Source: Pseudomonadota bacterium (GTDB taxonomy: Bacteria > Myxococcota > UBA9042 > PHBI01). From it: a stretch of DNA of 7,206 bases. Within the stretch, counting starts at the first letter, position 1. Each line of letters starts with the position of its first letter. The notes beneath the pieces were generated by a model, which did no database searches, was not told the DNA's origin, and saw only the letters and a list, made by a program, of their open reading frames with translations. The DNA lies in assembly GCA_005788935.1 (NCBI GenBank), contig SYAK01000198.1, positions 1 through 7,206 of the forward strand, read 5' to 3'. The translations under genes and the position numbers were made by a program. Below, piece by piece: positions 1 to 5,424 of this stretch.

Positions 1-933
1 CTCGCCAACCTCAGCTACCAGCGCGCTGTCCGCTACGCCAAGGATCGCGTCCAGGGCGTCCGCCTCTCCGACATGCGCAAGGCCAACCCCGAGCGCGTCG
101 CCATCATCGAGCACCCCGACGTCCGTCGCATGCTGCTCAACATGAAGTCCCTCGCCGAGGGCACCCGCGCCCTGACCCTGTATGGCGCCTACTGCCTCGA
201 CCAGTGCGAGATTGCACCCGACGAGAAGACGAAGAACCACTGGCACTTCCAGCTCGAGGTCCTGACGCCGATCATCAAGGCGTGGTGCTCTGACGAGGGC
301 TTCAACGTCTGCAACACCGGCGTGCAGGTCCTCGGCGGCTACGGCTACATCAGCGAGTACGGCCAGGAGCAGCTGCTGCGCGACGTCAAGATCGCCGCCA
401 TCTACGAGGGCACGAACGGCGTGCAGGCGATGGATCTGCTCGGGCGCAAGATCTCGCGCGGCGGCGGCGTCATGATGATGGCCCTGCTCAACGAGGTGAA
501 CAAGACGCTGAACGCGCCAGGTGCGGCCGAGGGCCCCTTCGGCGCCGAGATCGCGGCGCTGTCGAAGGCCCGCGACGCCCTCGCGGGCACGGCCCTGGGC
601 TTTGGCCAGGCGAACATGAAGGGCGACGTCGACTACCCGGCCTTCCACGCGGTCAACTTCCTGCAGATGTTCGGCGACGTCCTCGTCGGCTGGCTGCTTG
701 TCCGCCAGGCGCAGAAGGCGCAGACGCTCTACGACGCCCGCCTCGTCGCCAAGCAGGTCGACCCGCTGACCGAGGGCTTCGGGGCCTTCCTCGCCGACGA
801 CACCGAGGCCCGCTTCCTCCACGGCAAGGTTCAGACCGCACGGCACTTCGTGCACCAGATCCTGCCGCGCGTGGTCGCGAACGCCGTCAGCATCAAGAGC
901 GGTGACCGCAGCGCACTGACGATGGTGTTCTGA
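1..933 (+). CDS. Acyl-CoA dehydrogenase, C-terminally extended class (5' partial)
   Basis: FAD-dependent acyl-CoA dehydrogenase, which makes the alpha-beta double bond of an acyl-CoA in fatty-acid or related acyl-CoA breakdown in the cytoplasm, passing electrons to electron-transfer flavoprotein. The frame is open from base 1, so 310 residues are visible and the FAD/substrate N-terminal half is missing; the ATG at 73 is internal. Counting from base 1, the family signature LGGYGY is at about 111-116 and the IYEGTNGVQ segment follows, with the expected catalytic base Glu136 (codon 406-408), equivalent to the Glu in IYEGT of medium-chain enzymes. The signature 2 position usually Arg/Lys is Gln (EYGQEQLLRD), as I recall for the class with an extra C-terminal helical domain. 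That extension spans about 160-310, including FLQMFGDVLVGWLLVRQA and a FLHGKVQTARHFVHQILPRV helix. Substrate cannot be told from this. The gene ends in TGA at 931-933. Confidence 0.95.
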   Translation, partial: LANLSYQRAVRYAKDRVQGVRLSDMRKANPERVAIIEHPDVRRMLLNMKSLAEGTRALTLYGAYCLDQCEIAPDEKTKNHWHFQLEVLTPIIKAWCSDEGFNVCNTGVQVLGGYGYISEYGQEQLLRDVKIAAIYEGTNGVQAMDLLGRKISRGGGVMMMALLNEVNKTLNAPGAAEGPFGAEIAALSKARDALAGTALGFGQANMKGDVDYPAFHAVNFLQMFGDVLVGWLLVRQAQKAQTLYDARLVAKQVDPLTEGFGAFLADDTEARFLHGKVQTARHFVHQILPRVVANAVSIKSGDRSALTMVF

Positions 934-937
934 CCCC

Positions 938-952
938 TACCCAAACGGGGTA
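938..952 (+). other. Small hairpin just after the acyl-CoA dehydrogenase stop
   Basis: TACCC (938-942) and GGGTA (948-952) can pair around a 5-base loop, starting 4 bases after the stop codon. A competing pairing ACCCC/GGGGT (933-937 with 947-951) uses the same G tract. There is no T run, so it is not a standard intrinsic terminator. It may only protect the 3' end or be chance. Confidence 0.25.
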
Positions 953-955
953 TGC

Positions 956-992
956 GCTTCGGGGGTAGCCTTCACGGGTTCGCCCCCGAAGT
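956..992 (+). terminator. Strong inverted repeat, possible terminator lacking a T tract
   Basis: CTTCGGGGG (957-965) is perfectly complementary to CCCCCGAAG (983-991), and a G-T pair can extend it at 956/992. The loop is 17 bases (966-982). This is the strongest hairpin seen in the 158-base gap after the acyl-CoA dehydrogenase. No run of T follows, so it is not a textbook intrinsic terminator. High-G+C bacteria often have such hairpins at gene ends, which makes 3'-end formation the most likely role. Confidence 0.4.
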
Positions 993-1042
993 CGTTCCGA
1001 GGGTCTGGACCGACTGCTTCCTGACGGGCATCCCTGACCGCA

Positions 1043-1066
1043 ACAACCCGAATGTGATAGGGTTGT
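1043..1066 (+). promoter_or_regulatory. 7-bp perfect inverted repeat upstream of the LemA-like gene
   Basis: ACAACCC (1043-1049) and GGGTTGT (1060-1066) form a perfect inverted repeat around a 10-base, relatively A/T-rich centre (GAATGTGATA). It ends about 10 bases before the ribosome-binding sequence of the LemA-like gene. It could be a dimeric repressor operator or a leader hairpin. I see no confident -35/-10 pair in the gap, so this is a candidate site only. Confidence 0.35.
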
Positions 1067-1075
1067 CGCAGGACG

Positions 1076-1083
1076 AAGGGGAG
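1076..1083 (+). promoter_or_regulatory. Ribosome-binding site for the ATG at 1092
   Basis: AAGGGGAG lies 8 bases before the ATG at 1092, which supports that codon as start. A second in-frame candidate, GTG at 1134, has ACGGAGCG before it (about 1119-1126), so the choice is not settled by this site alone. Confidence 0.5.
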
Positions 1084-1091
1084 ACGAAGCC

Positions 1092-1694
1092 ATGCGAGAC
1101 GACGGGCGAGCGGCAGGACGAACGGAGCGCCGCGTGAACATCGCGGACGTCGACGACATCATCGGCATCGCGTCCGAGCTCGAGGCGCGCGACGCGGAGC
1201 AGCTGAGCGAGGCCCAACTGCGTGAGGTCGCGGCAGAGCTCGGGATCGCGGAACACCACGTGCCGCCCGCGATCGCCGAGCTGAAGCGGCGTCGGGAGGA
1301 GGCTGCCGCCAAGGCCGCCAGGGCGGGGGTGCGCAAGCGGCTGCTCGGGCTGGTGACGGGCGGGGTGACGGTCCTGCTGCTCGTCTCGGGGCTGACGGTC
1401 AACGCGTCCCTCGGCGCGGAGCTCGCGCGCATCGCGCAGCTGCGGGCGCAGGTCGTCAACGTGGTCGAGCGCCAGGCGGCCACCCGGGCGCAATGGGAGA
1501 CGACCCCCAAGAGTCCGGCGCGGTCGGCCGAGCTCTCAGGGGCCGAGAACCGCGTGCGTCTCGAGCGCCGCCGCTACGACGAGGCCGCGGCCGCTTACAA
1601 CGGACGCGCGGGGAGCTTCCCGGCGAGCATGTGGGCCGGGATCTTCGGGCGCCCCACGCAGGTCCCACTCTCAAACGAACCCGGGGGGATGTGA
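1092..1694 (+). CDS. Short LemA-like membrane protein with N-terminal cytosolic module
   Basis: 200 residues as called; starting at GTG 1134 would give 186 and drop a charged 14-residue leader. Residues about 17-68 form a helical module whose core (LREVAAELGI..HHVPPAIAEL) resembles a small helical repeat I have seen at the N terminus of other bacterial membrane proteins. A basic stretch (KRRREE...RKR) precedes one membrane helix, about 84-103. The end, about 147-186 (ELSGAENRVRLERRRYDEAA, AYN, FPASMWAGIFGRP), matches the conserved LemA C terminus (TENRIxxxRxxYNxxVxxYN...FP). The usual LemA middle, with its LIPNLV-type segment, is reduced to a short helix at about 108-136. By the positive-inside rule the LemA part faces the periplasm. 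The gene ends one base before the next, a TPM-domain gene, the classic LemA partner. Molecular function is unknown for the family; the LemA call rests on the C terminus and the neighbour. Confidence 0.75.
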   Translation: MRDDGRAAGRTERRVNIADVDDIIGIASELEARDAEQLSEAQLREVAAELGIAEHHVPPAIAELKRRREEAAAKAARAGVRKRLLGLVTGGVTVLLLVSGLTVNASLGAELARIAQLRAQVVNVVERQAATRAQWETTPKSPARSAELSGAENRVRLERRRYDEAAAAYNGRAGSFPASMWAGIFGRPTQVPLSNEPGGM

Positions 1695-1695
1695 C

Positions 1696-2898
1696 GTGAC
1701 CAGCACCCTGCGCGCGACCGTCCACGCGCTCATCGGCCTGCTTGTCGCCAGCGGTCTCGTTCCGCGCGATGCGGCCGCAGAGGTCCCTATCCCTGCAATC
1801 ACCGCCCCGGTGACGGACCACGCCGGAGCGCTGGCCGCGGGTGACGCGGTGACCCTCGAGGAGCGGCTGCGCGCGCTCCGTGACCGAACGGGCGTCCACA
1901 TGGCCGTCGTCATCGTGCCGACGCTGGCCGGGACACCCATCGAGGAATTCGCGGCCGAGACCTTCCGAGCCTGGGGCGGCGGAAGCGCGGAACACGATGA
2001 CGGGCTGCTGCTCGTCGTGTCGATGGGGGATCGCCGGAAGCGGCTGGAGGTGGGCTACGGGCTTGAGCCGTCCATCCCCGACAGCGCGGCGGCGACGCTG
2101 CTCGACGCGATGAACCCGGGGATGCGCGCCGGCCGGCTGGGCGAGGCCATGGTTGGGCTGGTCGACGGGCTCGCCGCGCGCGTCGCGCATCTGACGCCTG
2201 GCGACAGACCGCCAGCCTCCGAGCGCGGGACAGGCGTGCCGCTAGCGGTCCCGGTCGCGATCTCTGTCACCGCCTGGCTCACCGCCTTCGCGTTGTTGCT
2301 GCGCCCCGCCGCCGAGACCCATTCGGAGCGACGGAGGCGGCGGCGGAAAGGCCTCCCACCGCCACCCGAGCCAGCGACCCTCCGGCACCGTCCGGCCCTG
2401 CGCGGGCTCGTCTGGTTGGCCCTTCCCGCCGTCGTCTTCGTGGTGGCGGCCCTCGCGGTCGGCGTGTGGCTGGCGCTTGAGCTCGGCCTCGCGTGGCTCA
2501 TGTTCGCGGCCCTCGGGTCGCTGCACGCACGCGCTCACCGTGCCGGCCCGGTGCGCAAGGTGGCCTGCGCCGTGATGGTCGGGGTCTACGTGCTGGCGCT
2601 CGGCGCGATCTCGTTCAGTTTGCCGCCGACCACGGACACGGGGCGCATCTTCGCGCTGTCGCTGATCCCCGCGCTCATCCTCGGATTGCCGCTGTTCCTG
2701 ATGGCCGTGGCCGAGGTCGGCCCAGGCAGCACATCAGCGACGAGCTCCACGGGCGTCGGTGACAGGGTTTCGTCCACAAGCGGCGACACCAGCACAGCGA
2801 GCGCTTACGACTCGGGTAGCTCGGGGTCGTCGGACAGCAGCAGCTGGAGCGGAGGCGGGGGCGAATCGGGTGGCGGCGGCGCAAGCGACAGCTGGTGA
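1696..2898 (+). CDS. TPM-domain (YgcG-like) membrane protein with Ser/Gly-rich tail
   Basis: 400 residues, GTG start one base after the preceding TGA, with GGGGGGA (about 1683-1689) as ribosome-binding site, so probably coupled to the LemA-like gene. A signal peptide ends near Ala28 (DAAA|EV). Residues about 36-165 are a TPM domain: ITAPVTDHAGAL opening, TGVHMAVVIVPTL strand, EHDDGLLLVVSM with Asp101-Asp102, and LEVGYGLEPSIPD. TPM domains are known in plant and bacterial proteins linked to photosystem II repair or membrane stress and some have phosphatase activity; the activity here is unproven. After it come about five membrane helices (183-202, 237-257, 260-276, 288-307, 317-338), with an Arg6-Lys cytosolic loop at 212-218. 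The tail (345-400) is Ser/Thr-rich then SGGGGESGGGGASDSW, the usual Gly-rich, Trp-ending finish of YgcG-type proteins. The TPM domain should be periplasmic, on the same side as the LemA part next door. Confidence 0.9.
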   Translation: MTSTLRATVHALIGLLVASGLVPRDAAAEVPIPAITAPVTDHAGALAAGDAVTLEERLRALRDRTGVHMAVVIVPTLAGTPIEEFAAETFRAWGGGSAEHDDGLLLVVSMGDRRKRLEVGYGLEPSIPDSAAATLLDAMNPGMRAGRLGEAMVGLVDGLAARVAHLTPGDRPPASERGTGVPLAVPVAISVTAWLTAFALLLRPAAETHSERRRRRRKGLPPPPEPATLRHRPALRGLVWLALPAVVFVVAALAVGVWLALELGLAWLMFAALGSLHARAHRAGPVRKVACAVMVGVYVLALGAISFSLPPTTDTGRIFALSLIPALILGLPLFLMAVAEVGPGSTSATSSTGVGDRVSSTSGDTSTASAYDSGSSGSSDSSSWSGGGGESGGGGASDSW

Positions 2899-2948
2899 CG
2901 TCTTGATGCGCTCACACGACGGGCCGAATGTCTCCGCCGCCTGGCCTA
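2899..2948. other. Convergent gene junction
   Basis: Fifty bases separate the stop of the TPM-domain gene (plus) from the stop of the small secreted protein gene (minus). I see no hairpin followed by a T tract on either strand, so how the two converging transcripts end is not evident. Confidence 0.6.
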
Positions 2949-3197
2949 TCAGGTGCTCGTGCAGCCCGCGCTGTCGGCGAACTTCCTGGCGCCGCCGCGG
3001 GTCGAGGACTCGCCGACGAACTCCCAGCTGCTGCCCTTCGCCTTCTTGTAGGCGTCCTGGTCGCGCATCGTGATCTCGCAGTCGGACGACTTCTTCTTGT
3101 GGACGTAGTGCGTATCGCCAGCAACAGCGTCCGTCGGCAGCAGGGTGAGCGAGACGAGACCAGCGAGGGCGAGGGGACGACGAGCGCTCCGGAACAT
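2949..3197 (-). CDS. Small secreted two-cysteine protein, unrecognised family
   Basis: 82 residues from the ATG at 3197. A strong GGAGG (3206-3202) lies 4 bases upstream. A Sec signal peptide fits exactly from this start: MFRSARR basic end, hydrophobic LALAGLVSLTLL, and AVA|GD cleavage after Ala26. The mature part is about 56 residues, Lys-rich (HKKK, YKKAK), with two cysteines, Cys40 and Cys79, that could form one disulfide in the periplasm. The segment SSWEFVGESSTRGGARKFAD has the shape of short exported proteins with a 'W..vG...t...A' strand-helix pattern, but I cannot name a family. An in-frame upstream start at 3269 would overlap the predicted -10 element and put extra residues before the signal peptide, so it is less likely. 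The gene is separated from the DUF1015 gene by 127 bases and appears to have its own promoter. Confidence 0.72.
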   Translation of the reverse strand: MFRSARRPLALAGLVSLTLLPTDAVAGDTHYVHKKKSSDCEITMRDQDAYKKAKGSSWEFVGESSTRGGARKFADSAGCTST

Positions 3198-3201
3198 GGG
3201 A

Positions 3202-3206
3202 CCTCC
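3202..3206 (-). promoter_or_regulatory. Ribosome-binding site deciding the start at 3197
   Basis: GGAGG read on the minus strand, 4 bases before ATG 3197. The spacing is short but the match is perfect. It decides between 3197 and the upstream in-frame candidate at 3269. Confidence 0.6.
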
Positions 3207-3230
3207 GAGGAACGTGACCCCGCGTCCGAC

Positions 3231-3244
3231 CTGGCAAGCGCCAG
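3231..3244 (-). other. Small leader hairpin ahead of the secreted protein gene
   Basis: On the minus strand CTGGC-GCTT-GCCAG forms a 5-bp stem with a 4-base loop. It lies in the predicted 5' leader, between the promoter at 3265-3292 and the ribosome-binding site. It may be incidental. Confidence 0.25.
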
Positions 3245-3264
3245 CCAAGGGCAGTGTGGACACA

Positions 3265-3292
3265 TGCATACCTGCGGCTGCGGCCGCGTCAA
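3265..3292 (-). promoter_or_regulatory. Candidate sigma70-type promoter for the small secreted protein
   Basis: On the minus strand TTGACG (3292-3287) is followed after 16 bases by TATGCA (3270-3265). The -35 matches TTGACA at 5 of 6 positions; the -10 matches TATAAT at 3 of 6, including the leading TAT. Transcription would begin near 3258, giving a leader of about 60 bases. The site lies in the gap after the DUF1015 stop, where a separate promoter is expected. Confidence 0.45.
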
Positions 3293-3324
3293 GGGCGCCT
3301 CAAGCGCAGCCCGGGCCCGCTCGC

Positions 3325-4542
3325 TTAGCGGATGCAGTGGATGAACATCCCGTCGGCGAGCTTCGGCTCGAACCAGGTGGACTTGGGCGGCATGACGTCA
3401 CCCTGGTCAGCCACCCGGAAGAGCTCGTCAAGTGACGTCGGGTAGAGCGAGAAGGCGACGCCCCCACCCTGCGCGTCGACGCGCCGCTCGAGCTCGCCCG
3501 TCCCCCGGATTCCGCCGACGAAGTCGATGCGCTTGTCCCGCCGCGGGTCGGTGATGCCGAGCAGCGGCTCGAGGATGTGGTTTTGCAGAATCGCGACGTC
3601 GAGGCTCGCCACCGGGTCAAGTTCATCAATGGGATCCGCGAGGTCCGAGCGCGGCGCGAGCGCGTGCCAAGCCCCGGCGAGGTACATCGCGATGCGGTGC
3701 CGAACGGGCGGCTGCGGGTTGGCGCCCGGCCCGGTGACGATAAAGCGCTCGCCGACCCGCGCGAGAAAGGTCGTCGCGTCCATCCCGGCGAGATCCGTGA
3801 CGAGCCGGTTGTACGGCAGGATCTCGAGCTGCTCGGCGCTGAAGAGCACCGCAAGGAACCGGTCCGACGCCGGATCCGTGCCGAGCGCCGCCACGCGGGC
3901 GGCCGACGCGGCTCGGTGATGGCCATCACAGATGTAGGCCCCGTCCATCGCCTCGACGATCCCCTCGATCGCGTCGGTGTCGCGGACCCACCAAGCCTCA
4001 TGCCGCACGCCATCAGGCGCCGTCACGTCGACGTCGGGGGCGCGGCTCGCCGTGACGACTTCGAGAGCCCGGGAGAAGGACGCGTTCGCCCGGCATCCAA
4101 GGAACACCGGGCCGGTTTGGGCGCCCGTCACCGAGATGTGGCGCGTACGGTCATCTTCCTTGTCGGCGCGGGTGAACTCGTGCTTCCGGATGAGTCCGGC
4201 GCGGTAGTCCTCGACGCTCGCGGTCCCGACGAGCCCTGTCTGCTGATGCCCGCCGCGGGTCAGGCGGTAGACACCGTAGATTGGGGCGCCCGCGCGCCGC
4301 AGCGCTCCCTCGGCGACAAAGCGCGCGAGCGTGTCGCGGGCGAGCGCGTAGACCGCGGGCGCACAGGGATCGGCGCCGTCGGCGAGCGCGAGCTCGGAGC
4401 GCGTCACGCGCAGCAGCGAGAACGGCTTGCCATCAACCATCCCGCGCGCCTCGGCGGTGTTCATGACGTCGTACGGGGGCGCGATGAGGCCAGCGGCGAG
4501 CGAAGGCTCGGGCAGGAGTGGGTCGAAGGGCTTGAAGTACAT
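3325..4542 (-). CDS. DUF1015-family protein (ParB/SerK-like motif)
   Basis: 405 residues, a full-length member of the DUF1015 family of cytosolic proteins. Visible family motifs in order: KPFDP (4-8), APPYDV (21-26), the charged block IRKHEFTRADKEDDR (118-132), ICDGHHRAASAAR (204-216), FLAVLF (229-234), LPYNRLVTDL (242-251), LQNHILEPLLGI (319-330) and PPKSTWFEPKLADGMF (385-400). The DGHHR box resembles the nucleotide-handling box of ParB/Srx-fold proteins, some of which are free-serine kinases (SbnI, archaeal SerK). DUF1015 genes are often found near serine-biosynthesis genes, but none is here. A phosphate-transfer or nucleotide-binding role is inference; no reaction is assigned. The start is ATG 4542 with CAGGAAC about 7 bases before it, 15 bases after the lipoprotein stop, so it is probably third in an operon with the two envelope genes. 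It ends in TAA. Confidence 0.92.
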   Translation of the reverse strand: MYFKPFDPLLPEPSLAAGLIAPPYDVMNTAEARGMVDGKPFSLLRVTRSELALADGADPCAPAVYALARDTLARFVAEGALRRAGAPIYGVYRLTRGGHQQTGLVGTASVEDYRAGLIRKHEFTRADKEDDRTRHISVTGAQTGPVFLGCRANASFSRALEVVTASRAPDVDVTAPDGVRHEAWWVRDTDAIEGIVEAMDGAYICDGHHRAASAARVAALGTDPASDRFLAVLFSAEQLEILPYNRLVTDLAGMDATTFLARVGERFIVTGPGANPQPPVRHRIAMYLAGAWHALAPRSDLADPIDELDPVASLDVAILQNHILEPLLGITDPRRDKRIDFVGGIRGTGELERRVDAQGGGVAFSLYPTSLDELFRVADQGDVMPPKSTWFEPKLADGMFIHCIR

Positions 4543-4557
4543 GCGCGCGTTCCTGTT

Positions 4558-5424
4558 TCAGGGGCCGAAGAGAGCCGTCTCCTCGGCCATGAGCGCGGCG
4601 CAGTCAAGATCGGCGCGCACGGGAACGAGGACGAACGTGTTGATGTCGGGGTCGGGGTGCGGGCGCGGCGAGAAATCGAACGCGAGCAGCGCGTCCTCCG
4701 AGGCCCCGAGCTGCGTCTGCTCAATCGCGCCTTTCAGGACGCCCGAGACGCACCCAGCCGCATCCGACGTTCCCTCAAGCGCAATGAAATGCCGGTACGT
4801 AATATACAGCTGTGCCTGAAAAAGGCCTTGCAGCACGACCGTCATCCCGGGGTTGCCGTCGCCGTCGCCGTCGAGCACGCGCGGGTCCTCCGGGGCTTTG
4901 GGCAGCGCGTCGGTGTCGGGCTCGGCGAGCTCCGCCCCCAGGATGACGCGATCCCGCGGGAAGGTGACGCGATCCCCATCAATCGTCGCGGTCACGGTGT
5001 TGCGCGGCACGCCCGCGACGAACTCGGGGCGGAACACCGTCTCGACGCCGCTCATCCTGGGCTGCGAGAGGCTGCAGGTGCGATGGGTGACGCGGGTCTC
5101 GCCACGGTCCTCGACGACATCGTGCAGCACGAGGAGCGTCGTCGTGACGGGGGTCAGCGTGCCGGTCGGGGGCAGTCCGACGAGCCCTGTGATGCGCTGG
5201 CGGCTCGCCCAGAGTCCGGGCGTCAGCGGGCGTCCGGGCGGCAGGTCGCGGCAGGCGGGTGCCGTTCCCTGTCCCGCGGGTGCGTCCGCGGCTGGCCCTG
5301 CGTCCACGCCGGTCTCCACACCGGTCACCACGTCGGTCGGCGCGACGTCCGGGGCCTCGGCGCCGTCACAGGACGGCAAGGACAGAGCGAGCGAGAGGCC
5401 GACGGGCCATGCCATGCGCATCAT
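4558..5424 (-). CDS. Lipoprotein with DxDxDG loop, translationally coupled to the TULIP-like gene
   Basis: 288 residues from ATG 5424, preceded by GGAGG (5438-5434) at 9 bases. The start overlaps the upstream stop as ATGA, and a second ATG directly follows at 5421. MMRMAWPVGLSLALSLPSC is a lipoprotein signal with Cys19 as lipidation site, followed by Asp20. An Asp/Ala/Thr/Pro-rich tether runs to about 57, then a globular beta-rich domain of about 230 residues. Cys58, Cys117, Cys225 and Cys275 could form two disulfides. DGDGDGNPG at 185-193 looks like a calcium-binding loop. I do not recognise the family; the layout (LWASRQRITG start, calcium-type loop, closing PDINTFVLVPVRADLDC) recalls uncharacterised myxobacterial lipoproteins. 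The open frame continues upstream of 5424, but that part is Arg/Pro-rich shadow of the previous gene. Coupling suggests it works with the TULIP-like protein in the cell envelope. Confidence 0.87.
   Translation of the reverse strand: MMRMAWPVGLSLALSLPSCDGAEAPDVAPTDVVTGVETGVDAGPAADAPAGQGTAPACRDLPPGRPLTPGLWASRQRITGLVGLPPTGTLTPVTTTLLVLHDVVEDRGETRVTHRTCSLSQPRMSGVETVFRPEFVAGVPRNTVTATIDGDRVTFPRDRVILGAELAEPDTDALPKAPEDPRVLDGDGDGNPGMTVVLQGLFQAQLYITYRHFIALEGTSDAAGCVSGVLKGAIEQTQLGASEDALLAFDFSPRPHPDPDINTFVLVPVRADLDCAALMAEETALFGP
4846..4872 (-). other. Codons for a calcium-type DGDGDGNPG loop
   Basis: Three tandem copies of GACGGC followed by AACCCCGGG encode residues 185-193 of the lipoprotein. The alternating Asp pattern is that of calcium-coordinating loops in extracellular proteins (thrombospondin type 3 and similar). 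The tandem hexamer could vary in copy number by slippage. Confidence 0.5.
5421..5424 (-). other. ATGA stop/start overlap
   Basis: On the minus strand the TGA of the TULIP-like gene (5423-5421) overlaps the ATG of the lipoprotein gene (5424-5422), with GGAGG upstream inside the first gene at 5438-5434. This is the usual arrangement for translational coupling and implies linked expression of the two envelope proteins. Confidence 0.8.

Noticed and set aside
952..1137. 61-codon plus-strand frame in the gap before the LemA-like gene
   Set aside because: It starts inside the hairpin region, has no ribosome-binding site, overlaps the 1092 start and has no recognisable features.
893..2190. Minus-strand open frames of 173-244 codons
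   Set aside because: Antisense to the LemA-like and TPM genes and to the gap before them; translations are low-complexity Arg/Ser/Ala/Pro and overlap each other.
3198..3269. Longer start (3269) for the small secreted protein
   Set aside because: It would put 24 extra residues before a good signal peptide and would overlap the predicted -10 element. ATG 3197 has a perfect GGAGG.
3309..3318. GCCCGGGC/GGGCCC palindromes after the DUF1015 stop
   Set aside because: Very short overlapping palindromes are common in G+C-rich DNA; I could not extend them into a stable stem with a loop or find a T tract.
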